A stretch of 11,032 nucleotides of DNA. Source: Desulfocapsa sp. GTDB lineage: Bacteria; Desulfobacterota; Desulfobulbia; Desulfobulbales; Desulfocapsaceae. The stretch covers positions 1 through 11,032 of the forward strand of contig JAOZLM010000048.1 in the NCBI GenBank assembly GCA_029934815.1. Reading direction: 5' to 3'. Shown here piece by piece: positions 1 to 6,490 of the stretch (its first letter is position 1; every line of letters starts with the position of its first letter). The position numbers and the translations under genes were made by a program. The notes under the pieces were generated by a model that did not search any database, was not told where the DNA came from, and worked only from the letters and a program-made list of their open reading frames with translations.

Positions 1-138
1 CAGAACATCATTGATATGCCTGATCGCCTTATTGATTTGTTTATTCAGCTCTGTCTCCAGAATAACGGAAGTTTATCTGTCCAAAAAAGATCCTCTCAGG
101 TTGATTTGCTGGATGAAGAGGAACTTGCGGCAATGTAA
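1..138 (+). CDS. 3' end of a Fic-family-like protein (partial)
   Basis: The window opens inside a reading frame of 45 codons that ends with TAA at 136-138; the start lies off the left edge. The visible tail contains MPDRLIDLF, LCLQNNGSLS and an acidic end, DEEELAAM. From memory, this pattern (a D/E-R-L-I-D-L-F helix, then 'QN-G-LS--KR', then 'L-DEE') resembles the C-terminal winged-helix tail of Fic/DOC-type AMPylating proteins, which often sit on mobile elements. The catalytic HPFxxGNG motif would lie upstream and cannot be seen, so the family call is tentative. The frame itself is secure as far as the codon pattern goes. Its position just beyond a decayed integrase and a tRNA gene suggests it belongs to the same accessory segment. 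Confidence 0.45.
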   Translation, partial: QNIIDMPDRLIDLFIQLCLQNNGSLSVQKRSSQVDLLDEEELAAM

Positions 139-148
139 CAAGAGGTTA

Positions 149-589
149 GGATGCAATTGCTCTGATGGGACATAGCCTGAACACGTGGCTCAGGGTCTCG
201 TGCCTCGCTCACTTGCTGTATTGTATTGACCTGAAGAATAGTGTGCTTCTGGGAAAAATGACGGAATGATATGTGTTTTAAGAAAAGCTATCTACGTCGA
301 ATGCCCAAATCACTAAATGCTTCGCAGTGACCTTCTCACGCATGTGACTATTGATCGCTTTTTTTGAAGAGATTGTGTTAATGTGTTTTTCAAGAGTTTG
401 GCTGAGAGAGATGTGCAGGGTCTGTCGGGGATCGTAATATTGCTTTAATCTTATACGTTCTTCGGTTTCTGCGGCTCAGACAGCAACTTCTCCTTTAGTG
501 TCGAATGTATGACTTGCCAAAGGGTAGCCTTTTATGCGGATGGTAGCTGTATAGCTCCATCCCTTTTTATTTTTACGTTTTAAAAAATG
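149..589 (-). pseudogene. Degenerate tyrosine-recombinase (phage/island integrase) gene
   Basis: Reading the minus strand from about 589 down gives an integrase N-terminus: FLKRKNKKGWSYTATIRIK, then GYPLASHTFDTKGE, then VAV, a TGA stop at 476-478, then AAETEERIR. This matches the arm-type DNA-binding start of many tRNA-targeting integrases, which usually run 'IRLKGYP...TF-TK-EA--WA---E--IR'; the TGA sits where Trp is expected, a TGG-to-TGA change. The same frame stays open for 65 more codons (281-475), with SLSQTLEKHINTISSKK, and reaches TAA at 278-280. A further in-frame piece after TGA at 209-211 reads ARHETLSHVF (179-208), which resembles the catalytic box II 'LRHEALSRLF'. Family members have roughly 330-400 residues, so most of the catalytic core is missing and no start codon is evident at the 5' end. 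The gene is transcribed away from the tRNA-Leu 3' end, the normal position for an island integrase. The N-terminal match is strong; the box II match is weaker. Confidence 0.72.
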
Positions 590-663
590 CGGCTTATGTG
601 ACTCTTTTTTGTTCTATTTGGATGTGAAAAAATAGCAATGGCCAATACAAAACATGAAGACAC

Positions 664-704
664 AAAAAAAAGGCTTTAACCCAGTTGTACTGAGCTAAAG
701 CCTT
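664..704 (-). terminator. Intrinsic terminator of the tRNA-Leu gene
   Basis: On the minus strand a 9-bp perfect stem, AAGGCTTTA paired with TAAAGCCTT (arms at 696-704 and 670-678), encloses a 17-nt loop and runs straight into a tract of T residues (664-669 and the last stem bases). It begins 10 nt beyond the CCA end of the tRNA, so it should end the tRNA transcript. Confidence 0.85.
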
Positions 705-714
705 GAAAAATAAG

Positions 715-801
715 TGGTGCCGAAGAGGAGAGTCGAACTCCTACACCCGTACGGGCACTAGACCCTGAACCTAGCGCGTCTACCAATTCCGCCACTTCGG
801 C
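715..801 (-). tRNA. tRNA-Leu, anticodon CAG
   Basis: The minus strand folds into a long-variable-arm (class II) tRNA of 87 nt, including an encoded CCA at 715-717. The acceptor stem is GCCGAAG with CTTCGGC and the discriminator base is A. The anticodon stem is CTAGG with TCTAG around the loop TTCAGGG, giving anticodon CAG, which reads CUG leucine codons. The variable arm is TGCCCGTACGGGTG and the T arm contains GTTCGACTC. The gene has its own promoter and terminator. Its 3' end faces a broken integrase gene, so it is the probable attachment site of a past integrative element. Confidence 0.96.
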
Positions 802-813
802 ACAACGGTCGTT

Positions 814-842
814 ACTATGCTTGCCCTGATGGGATTTGTCAA
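814..842 (-). promoter_or_regulatory. Promoter of tRNA-Leu
   Basis: On the minus strand a perfect -35 box, TTGACA (837-842), is followed by a 17-bp spacer and a -10 box, CATAGT (814-819, four of six consensus bases). The tRNA 5' end is 12 nt beyond the -10 box, so transcription should start a few bases before the mature tRNA. Confidence 0.75.
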
Positions 843-943
843 GATTTTCTTGGTGGCGTGGACAATATTATTACTTTTTGACGAAAGATACTGATTTTGC
901 TCTGTTGCCAGAGTTTTTATAAAATTTAAGTTTGTGATAATAG

Positions 944-1915
944 ATGGAAATATACAGAGACCTTGGAGATATTCCGAAACCTTTTGAAAATGCATGTGTG
1001 ACCATTGGAAACTTTGACGGTGTCCATCTTGGCCATCAGTTGTTGTTTGGCGAGGTTGTGCAGCGTGCTTACAGGTGCAAAGGAACCAGTGTTGCGGTAA
1101 CCTTTGATCCGCATCCGTTACAGGTGCTACGGCCGGATGGAATTAAACTTATCTCAACCTGTGATCAGAAAACCGAACTTATTGGGCATGCAGGTATTGA
1201 TGCCCTGGTTATTATTCCGTTCTCACAGAAATTTGCGGCCATTAGTGCAACCCATTTTGTCGATGAAATCCTGCGCAGCACCATCGGAGTGAAGGAACTG
1301 GTTGTCGGCTACGATTATGCATTTGGCAAGGGACGGGCGGGAAATATAGAATTTTTGCAGGAGCAGGGCGCTGAAAAAGGCTTCTCCGTTACAGTTGTTG
1401 AGGCGCATCATGAAAACAATATGCTGGTCAGCTCTACAAAAGTACGAGAATTAGTCGCTGAAGGGCGGATGGCAGATGCCAGAACACTGCTTGGCAGGTA
1501 TTACCAGATTCGGGGTGAGGTGCAACTCGGACAACAGCGGGGCGGAAAAGAAATTGGCTTTCCTACGGCAAATCTCAACATGGAAAAAGAAGATCTCATT
1601 CCTAAAATGGGTGTTTATGTCTGCCAGGTGATTTGTGACGGAAAGTGCTATGGCGGGGTGCTCAATATTGGAGTGAATCCCACCTTTGATGAAAATAAAC
1701 TGGTGGCAGAAACGCATATCTTTGATTTTAAGCAGGATATTTATGGAAAACCTATAAAAATTAATTTGTTACGTTTCCTGCGTAGCGAACAGAAATTCTC
1801 AGGAATTGATGAACTGTCTGCGCAAATTGCCAAAGATGTAACTGAAGCAAGAAAGATTCTAGTGGAGCAGCAAAGTGAGCTCACACTCTCTTGTGAAGAA
1901 CGGTTTAATCAATAG
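944..1915 (+). CDS. ribF: Bifunctional riboflavin kinase / FAD synthetase
   Basis: The 323-residue product fits bacterial RibF (about 310). It phosphorylates riboflavin to FMN and adenylylates FMN to FAD in the cytoplasm. The N-terminal nucleotidyltransferase half shows GNFDGVHLGHQ (22-32), TFDPHP and VVGYDYAFGKGRAG, and the SSTKVREL motif closes it. The C-terminal flavokinase half shows GEVQLGQQRGGKEIGFPTANL (the GxPTAN nucleotide-binding motif), then GVLNIGVNPTF and ETHIFDF with the catalytic-region Glu. Both halves look intact. The ATG at 944 gives the expected start a short way before GNFDG, although no good Shine-Dalgarno site precedes it. It lies back to back with tRNA-Leu across a 142-bp gap, and no FMN riboswitch fold is visible there. 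A TTGACG at 878-883 has no good -10 partner. Confidence 0.96.
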   Translation: MEIYRDLGDIPKPFENACVTIGNFDGVHLGHQLLFGEVVQRAYRCKGTSVAVTFDPHPLQVLRPDGIKLISTCDQKTELIGHAGIDALVIIPFSQKFAAISATHFVDEILRSTIGVKELVVGYDYAFGKGRAGNIEFLQEQGAEKGFSVTVVEAHHENNMLVSSTKVRELVAEGRMADARTLLGRYYQIRGEVQLGQQRGGKEIGFPTANLNMEKEDLIPKMGVYVCQVICDGKCYGGVLNIGVNPTFDENKLVAETHIFDFKQDIYGKPIKINLLRFLRSEQKFSGIDELSAQIAKDVTEARKILVEQQSELTLSCEERFNQ

Positions 1916-1928
1916 CTAAAATTTAAAC

Positions 1929-1956
1929 TTGCATGTCTCTATATGGTGCCTATAGT
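1929..1956 (+). promoter_or_regulatory. Likely promoter of the TPR/ribE gene run
   Basis: TTGCAT (1929-1934), a 16-bp spacer and TATAGT (1951-1956, five of six consensus bases) form a reasonable sigma-70-type promoter just after ribF. It lies about 70 nt before the TPR gene, which has a GAGG ribosome site at 2013-2016. It would drive the next four closely spaced genes through ribE. No intrinsic terminator is seen after ribF, so read-through from ribF is also possible. Confidence 0.5.
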
Positions 1957-2023
1957 GTAGTCGCCTGAGGGCTTATTAGCGAAACATTGCACTGAGACAA
2001 CCATAGCTTACCGAGGAAAACAA

Positions 2024-2677
2024 ATGTCTGAAGAAAATATAGAAAACCTGGAAAACCTGAAAGAAGACTTGCCAACAGTCATCGCTGAGATGGAGAAAAA
2101 ATGTAAGCAGGCTCCCGATAATGTGGTAGCTTTTCACCATCTTGGGCTGGTGTATATGAAAGCTGGCCGAACTGACGATGCTATCAAGTGTCTGGAACGA
2201 AGCATTGAGATTGATGAACAGGCCAATCAGCCAATGATTAATCTGGGCGCGATCTATTTTGGTATGGGAGATCTTGATAAGGCGCAGGAGTTGAACGAAA
2301 GAGCCATCTCTGTGCAACCCGATTTGTCGGCTCAGGCCTATGCTAATCTTGGTCTTATCTGGCAGCAGCGTAATGACATGGATAAATCCATTGCTTCTTA
2401 TGAAAAGGCAATTCAGTACGAACCAAATCTTGCTACTGTCTGGATGAATCTCACCTCTGTTCTCACCATGAAAGGGGAAGATGAGCGAGCACTTAAATCT
2501 GCTCAAAAAGCAACTGAGCTTGAGCCGGATTCGCCCCTTGCACAAAACAATCTTGCAGTCGCTCTCTTTTTTAGCGGTGATTTTGAATCTTCTAAGAATC
2601 ATATGGAAAAGGCCCAGGAACTGGGCTACTCCGTTGATCCTAAATTCTCCGCTGCACTGGACGAAAAGCTTAGCTAA
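2024..2677 (+). CDS. Tetratricopeptide-repeat protein (five TPRs)
   Basis: The 217-residue protein is almost wholly TPR. After an acidic lead of about 30 residues, five 34-residue units follow from about residue 34 to 205. They carry the typical W/L-G-A-Y...A...P spacing: AFHHLGLVYMKAGRTDDAI, MINLGAIYFGMGDLDKAQ, AYANLGLIWQQRNDMDKSI, VWMNLTSVLTMKGEDERAL and AQNNLAVALFFSGDFESSK. There is no signal peptide or membrane segment, so it should be a cytoplasmic protein-binding scaffold; the partner is unknown. The start is supported by GAGGAAAA 7 nt upstream. It is the first of four tightly packed genes, with the zinc-ribbon/HEAT gene only 9 nt downstream, so a joint role with that protein is plausible but inferred. 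Confidence 0.9.
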   Translation: MSEENIENLENLKEDLPTVIAEMEKKCKQAPDNVVAFHHLGLVYMKAGRTDDAIKCLERSIEIDEQANQPMINLGAIYFGMGDLDKAQELNERAISVQPDLSAQAYANLGLIWQQRNDMDKSIASYEKAIQYEPNLATVWMNLTSVLTMKGEDERALKSAQKATELEPDSPLAQNNLAVALFFSGDFESSKNHMEKAQELGYSVDPKFSAALDEKLS

Positions 2678-2686
2678 TATCTGGTC

Positions 2687-3832
2687 ATGAATAAACAGCA
2701 ATTTAAAACCGAACCATGGTGCCCGTTCTGCGGGCAGAAAGTCGGCAAACCAAGTGATGCCATTGAACGGAAAATGACCGAATTCAAGGTCGGTCGTTGC
2801 CAGTGTGGCGCCGTGTATACTTCTGACCCAACAGGGCAGAACGTAGGTGCTGCCATAGTTGAAACACTTGTCTTTGCCTGCGATAGCAACTGGGATTTTG
2901 CCTGGGATCTATTGCCAGAAGATGATTACCTCACTGGTCGTGTGGAAGATTATGACGAGCAGACCCACCAGGTAGTTGAAACCAGAAATATTGATGGTCG
3001 TGCAGTACGTGGTGTTTTGTATTTTGTTCGTTTGCACACTGAAATTTCAGATATTTCAAAACGAGTGAAAGAAAAGCAGGATGTACTTGCAAAAAATGCG
3101 ACAACTCCTGTGGGCGATATCCCGAACATCCCGGAAAAACCGGAGCCTGCCCCAGCCCTTGATCCCAAACGCAAAAAAGTTCGGGTGAAGAAAAATATGG
3201 TCACCGAAGCCAGAAATAACGGTGATATCGATCTTCTGGTCAGCTACTGTTTCGATGATAAAAAGACATTACGACTGATGCAGCGCCTTCTTTACGATGT
3301 GGATGAAGGTCGTCGCTGGGAAACTGCCTGGATCATCGGAAAGGTTTGCACGAGAGTATCGGAAAAAGAACCTGGTCAGGTGTCGGAACTTGTTCACAGA
3401 CTTTTTGAGGCTTGTTCTGATTCTGCTGCCGCTCCCTGGGGCATGATCGAAACCCTTGGTGAGATTCTTTCTGGTCGTCCCGATATTTTCGGTGCATTTT
3501 GCAGGCATCTTCTCAATTATATGGGAGACGAGTCCACACAAGTGCAGGTTCTATGGGCACTTTCAAAGCTTGCAGGAAAACGGCCTGATCTGATTCGCGA
3601 TACCCCATTTTTAACATTATTTCATTTTCTTACTCATCCAAAGGCAGAAGTGCGTGGCCTTGTGGCACAACTTTTGGGAAGAATTCGGGCAAATGAAGCA
3701 ACTATGCAGCTGATGGCGCTTTCCGATGATAATGAAAAACTGATTATATGGAATGCAGGAAAAGCTGAAGAGCATACCGTTTCAGAACTGGTAAAAGAAG
3801 CTCTTACAAATATTAGTAACGGAGACAAATAA
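2687..3832 (+). CDS. Zinc-ribbon and HEAT-like repeat protein, DVU0298-like
   Basis: A 381-residue protein in three parts. Residues 10-45 form a probable zinc ribbon: CPFC (C12, C15) and CQC (C38, C40). Residues ~50-140 form a conserved-looking domain ending in DGRAVRGVLYFVRLH. A Pro- and Lys-rich linker (~143-172, PEKPEPAPALDPKRKK) leads to an all-helical C-terminal half of HEAT-like units with RRWETAWIIGKV, APWGMIETLGEILS, VQVLWALSKLAGKRPDLI and AEVRGLVAQLLGRI. From memory, this half matches the DVU0298 family, typical of sulfate-reducing Desulfobacterota and without a known biochemical role ('GWG-PE--GEI' and 'VLWG-GRLA--RPEL' motifs). No catalytic residues or membrane segments are seen. 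The ribosome site is poor, and 9 nt separate it from the TPR gene upstream, so translational coupling is likely. The fusion to a zinc ribbon may mean nucleic-acid or protein binding (inference). Confidence 0.85.
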   Translation: MNKQQFKTEPWCPFCGQKVGKPSDAIERKMTEFKVGRCQCGAVYTSDPTGQNVGAAIVETLVFACDSNWDFAWDLLPEDDYLTGRVEDYDEQTHQVVETRNIDGRAVRGVLYFVRLHTEISDISKRVKEKQDVLAKNATTPVGDIPNIPEKPEPAPALDPKRKKVRVKKNMVTEARNNGDIDLLVSYCFDDKKTLRLMQRLLYDVDEGRRWETAWIIGKVCTRVSEKEPGQVSELVHRLFEACSDSAAAPWGMIETLGEILSGRPDIFGAFCRHLLNYMGDESTQVQVLWALSKLAGKRPDLIRDTPFLTLFHFLTHPKAEVRGLVAQLLGRIRANEATMQLMALSDDNEKLIIWNAGKAEEHTVSELVKEALTNISNGDK

Positions 3833-3833
3833 A

Positions 3834-4427
3834 ATGCAGGGTGTTATTCAACCAATTGATAATATAAAGAAAAAAGAAGAGCCAAAGAAGAAGCGATCGT
3901 CCGATCCTGTTCAGGCAGAGTATGACGATGGTGTCGGTTTTATTGCCAACAAAGAATATGGCCAGGCAGCTCTTTCTCTTCATAATGCACTCCTTGGTTA
4001 CGAAAAGAAAAATCATCAGGATGGAATAGCTAATGCTTCTAATCAGCTTGGCGTTGTCTGCATGAAAAAAGGTGAGTTTGCCAAGGCGAAAGAACATTTT
4101 CAGCGTGCCTGGGATATTTGTAAACGATTTGATGACAGAATGAGCATGTTGAATCTTTCTGAGCAGTTTATTCTTATTCATCGTGATGCAAAAGAATACA
4201 AAGAAGCCATAGCACTCTGTCTGGATATGCTCGATACCCACCACAGCCACAATAATCCTGAAGGATCTGTGAATGTGATGGAAACCATGGCTGATATTTA
4301 TGTGGATCAGGGTGAGAAAGCGAAAGCTGCCGACGCTTACCGCAGTATTGCTTCCATTCATTTTAATTTTGATCACAAAAACTTTGCCAAACGCTTTGAA
4401 GAAAAAGCGGCTGCACTGGAAAGCTAA
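3834..4427 (+). CDS. Second tetratricopeptide-repeat protein
   Basis: The 197-residue product opens with a basic, charged tail (IKKKEEPKKKRSS) and then carries helical repeats with TPR spacing: YDDGVGFIANKEYGQAALS, ANASNQLGVVCMKKGEFAKAK, LSEQFILIHRDAKEYKEAIA and VMETMADIYVDQGEKAKAADAY. The larger repeats resemble the 40-residue TPR units seen in LGN/Rapsyn-like proteins. No signal peptide or transmembrane segment is present. The start codon lies one base after the stop of the zinc-ribbon gene, and its GGAG ribosome site (3821-3824) is inside that gene, so the two should be translationally coupled. The partner and role are unknown. Together with the upstream TPR and DVU0298-like proteins it looks like part of one cytoplasmic assembly, which is an inference from gene packing alone. 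Confidence 0.88.
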   Translation: MQGVIQPIDNIKKKEEPKKKRSSDPVQAEYDDGVGFIANKEYGQAALSLHNALLGYEKKNHQDGIANASNQLGVVCMKKGEFAKAKEHFQRAWDICKRFDDRMSMLNLSEQFILIHRDAKEYKEAIALCLDMLDTHHSHNNPEGSVNVMETMADIYVDQGEKAKAADAYRSIASIHFNFDHKNFAKRFEEKAAALES

Positions 4428-4433
4428 AAGTTC

Positions 4434-5096
4434 ATGTTTACCGGTATAATAGCAGGCACAGGTAAGCTTCTTGCCAAACGTGGTGCCGGTGGCGGGCTGG
4501 CTTTTGATCTGCAGGCCGGGTTTGATCTGACGGATCCGGAAGAAGGGGAATCCATTGCTGTTAATGGTGTATGCCTTACCGCATATAATATAGATGGTCG
4601 AAAATTCACCGTTGATGTTTCTCCTGAGTCTCTATCCAGAACTACCCTTGGCGAACTTGGTGTTGGTGGTACGGTAAATATGGAAAGAGCCTTGCGGCTT
4701 GCTGACCGTTTAGGCGGTCATATCGTCTCCGGACATGTTGACTGTGTGGCCACTGTGAGTGACAGGCAGCCCACAGGTGATTTTACTATTTTCTCATTCA
4801 GTTTTCCAAAAGAATTTGGTCGCTATGTGATTGAGAAAGGTTCAATCACCATTAATGGCATTAGTCTTACTGTAAATAGCTGTACCGACAGCAGCTTTGA
4901 AGTATCCATCATTCCCCACACTCTGAAAATTACCGGCCTTGGTGAACTGAAACGTGGAGGCAAGGTAAACATAGAGGTGGATATCATTGGCAAGTATGTT
5001 GAAAAAATGTTGCAGCCGGGCGACACAAAGGATGGGCAAAAAACATCAAATAGTGGTATAAACCCCGCATTTCTAGCCGAGAATGGCTTTTTGTAA
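4434..5096 (+). CDS. ribE: Riboflavin synthase, alpha chain
   Basis: It dismutates two molecules of 6,7-dimethyl-8-ribityllumazine to riboflavin, the last step of riboflavin formation. The 220-residue protein shows the family's internal duplication. The first barrel starts MFTGII, with NGVCLT (44-49), SPESLSRTTLGEL and GGHIVSGHVD (95-103). The second barrel has the matching NGISLTVN (141-148) and IIPHTL. The last ~20 residues after VEKMLQP are an unconserved polar tail, making it slightly longer than usual (about 200-215). The ATG at 4434 gives the canonical MFTGI start, 6 nt after the second TPR gene, so ribE is the end of a four-gene run. A 164-bp gap with a palindromic element separates it from ribBA. 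In some naming schemes this gene is ribC. Confidence 0.96.
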   Translation: MFTGIIAGTGKLLAKRGAGGGLAFDLQAGFDLTDPEEGESIAVNGVCLTAYNIDGRKFTVDVSPESLSRTTLGELGVGGTVNMERALRLADRLGGHIVSGHVDCVATVSDRQPTGDFTIFSFSFPKEFGRYVIEKGSITINGISLTVNSCTDSSFEVSIIPHTLKITGLGELKRGGKVNIEVDIIGKYVEKMLQPGDTKDGQKTSNSGINPAFLAENGFL

Positions 5097-5104
5097 AATA
5101 CTCA

Positions 5105-5228
5105 ATGGCTACGTAAAAAACTTCATATTCGAGGAACACAAATTTGATGGAGTGAGGCGTACTTAAGCACGTCGTAACGACAGCAAATTTGAAGTGACGA
5201 AGAAGATGAAGAGTTTTTACGACGCCAT
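5105..5228 (+). repeat. 124-bp imperfect palindromic element between ribE and ribBA
   Basis: The ends are inverted repeats: ATGGC...CGTAAAAA...CTTCAT (5105-5126) on the left and its complement in 5203-5228 (ATGAAG...TTTTTACG...GCCAT), with a 2-nt offset and a few mismatches. Inside, two copies of CAAATTTG (5139-5146 and 5184-5191) sit symmetrically around a central CTTAAG (5162-5167), so the whole unit has a dyad axis near 5165. It contains no reading frame. The structure fits a MITE or REP-like dispersed repeat. I have the impression that relatives with GTCGTAAAAA termini are scattered through Desulfobacterota genomes, but this is recollection. As RNA it would form one long hairpin within the rib transcript. 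It has no T tract, so it is not an ordinary terminator on the plus strand. Confidence 0.75.
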
Positions 5229-5260
5229 CAATATTTGAGAAATTATATATAGGTAACGTT

Positions 5261-6469
5261 ATGGCCGTAAGCACAATTGAAGAATGCATTGAAGATATAA
5301 AGAACGGTAAAATGGTCATCCTTGTGGATGATGAAGATCGCGAAAATGAAGGCGATCTCTGTATGGCCGCCAGCGCTATAACCCCTGAAGCCGTAAACTT
5401 TATGGCTACACACGGAAGAGGGTTGATCTGCCTGACCATGAGTCCGGTTATGATTGATAAGCTGGATCTGCCGATGATGGTGTCAAAGAATAAATCACCT
5501 TATGGCACCGGCTTTACCGTGAGTATTGAAGCGACCACCGGAGTGACCACCGGTATCTCCGCAGCAGACAGAGCGCGAACCATTGAGGCTGCTGTGGCAC
5601 CCGATGCTACACCCGCAGATATTATCAGTCCCGGTCACATTTTTCCCCTTCGCGCACGTGAGGGTGGGGTTCTGGTTCGGTTGGGACAGACTGAAGGTTC
5701 TGTTGATCTGGCTCGTCTGGCTGGTCTTACCCAGGCTGGTGTTATTTGTGAAATAATGAAAGACGACGGCACAATGGCCCGAATGCCGGATCTTGACATC
5801 TTTGCAAAAGAGTATGATCTGAAAATTTGTACCATTGCCGATCTTATCGCCTATCGACTACGGCAGGATTTGTTGGTTCATCGAGCCGTGGAAGCCAGAA
5901 TTCCAACGGAACATGCTGGTGAATTTACTGCAGTTGCTTATAAAAATGATGTGGATGAACATGAGCATATCGCTTTTGTGAAGGGTGAAATTAACTCTGA
6001 TGAACCTGTTCTCGTTCGTGTTCACTCAGAATGCCTTACCGGTGATGTTTTTGGTTCTTCCCGTTGTGATTGCGGAGAGCAGTTACATGCTGCCATGCGT
6101 ATGATTGAGCAGGAAGGAAGTGGAATTGTACTGTATATGCGTCAGGAAGGACGTGGTATTGGTCTTGTAAACAAGCTCAAGGCCTACACCCTCCAGGATG
6201 AAGGCATGGATACCGTTGAAGCCAATCATAAGCTTGGTTTTAAAGCTGATCTTCGTGACTATGGAATAGGTGCTCAGATATTACGTGATCTTGGCGTAAA
6301 GAGAATGAATCTGCTTACCAATAATCCTAAAAAGATCATAGGCCTTGAAGGCTATGGCCTCGAAGTTGTTGGCCGGTTCCCAATCGAAATGGAAGCAAGT
6401 GCTGAAAATAAAGGCTATCTTGAATGCAAGCGTGATCGCATGGGACACATGCTGGACGTTGACGAATAA
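5261..6469 (+). CDS. ribBA: Bifunctional DHBP synthase / GTP cyclohydrolase II
   Basis: The 402-residue fusion supplies both precursors of riboflavin: 3,4-dihydroxy-2-butanone 4-phosphate from ribulose 5-phosphate, and 2,5-diamino-6-ribosylamino-pyrimidinone phosphate from GTP. The DHBP synthase half (about 1-200) has the acidic metal-binding loop DDEDRENEGDL (23-33), HGRGLICL, GISAADRARTI and GHIFPLRA. The cyclohydrolase half (about 205-402) has the zinc cysteines C258, C269 and C271 in HSECLTGDVFGSSRCDCG, spaced as in E. coli RibA, then RQEGRGIGL and LLTNNPKK. Both active sites look complete, so neither half is degenerate, unlike some RibBA proteins with a dead second domain. AGGT at 5251-5254 is a modest ribosome site for the ATG at 5261. 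ribH follows after 21 nt. Confidence 0.97.
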   Translation: MAVSTIEECIEDIKNGKMVILVDDEDRENEGDLCMAASAITPEAVNFMATHGRGLICLTMSPVMIDKLDLPMMVSKNKSPYGTGFTVSIEATTGVTTGISAADRARTIEAAVAPDATPADIISPGHIFPLRAREGGVLVRLGQTEGSVDLARLAGLTQAGVICEIMKDDGTMARMPDLDIFAKEYDLKICTIADLIAYRLRQDLLVHRAVEARIPTEHAGEFTAVAYKNDVDEHEHIAFVKGEINSDEPVLVRVHSECLTGDVFGSSRCDCGEQLHAAMRMIEQEGSGIVLYMRQEGRGIGLVNKLKAYTLQDEGMDTVEANHKLGFKADLRDYGIGAQILRDLGVKRMNLLTNNPKKIIGLEGYGLEVVGRFPIEMEASAENKGYLECKRDRMGHMLDVDE

Positions 6470-6490
6470 ATATTTGAAGGGAATAGTATT

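Noticed and set aside
174..195. Short inverted repeat CCTGA/TCAGG around CACGTG
   Set aside because: It is only 5 bp, has no T tract, and falls within the possible box II remnant of the integrase relic.
538..574. Hairpin GGATGG...CCATCC followed by T-rich sequence, like a plus-strand intrinsic terminator
   Set aside because: It lies within the integrase relic. The stem encodes GWSYTATI and the T run is the complement of AAA/AAG lysine codons, so it is probably a by-product of coding sequence. A weak terminator for the Fic-like transcript cannot be fully excluded.
802..943. Possible FMN riboswitch before ribF
   Set aside because: The gap lacks the conserved FMN-riboswitch core (such as GGGGCGGGG-like and GAAAUUCCC-like segments); it mainly holds the tRNA promoter on the other strand.
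1976..2701. 241-codon open frame on the minus strand opposite the first TPR gene
   Set aside because: It mirrors the plus-strand TPR gene, has no family motifs and no ribosome site, and would overlap a well-supported gene for its whole length.
3813..4376. 187-codon open frame on the minus strand opposite the second TPR gene
   Set aside because: The translation is a low-complexity hydrophobic/aromatic mix expected from the antisense of a Lys/Glu-rich TPR gene; no domain is recognisable.
5097..5260. CRISPR-like or FMN riboswitch reading of the ribE-ribBA gap
   Set aside because: There is a single palindromic unit with no regular spacers, and its symmetry is that of one long hairpin, not the multi-stem junction of the riboswitch.
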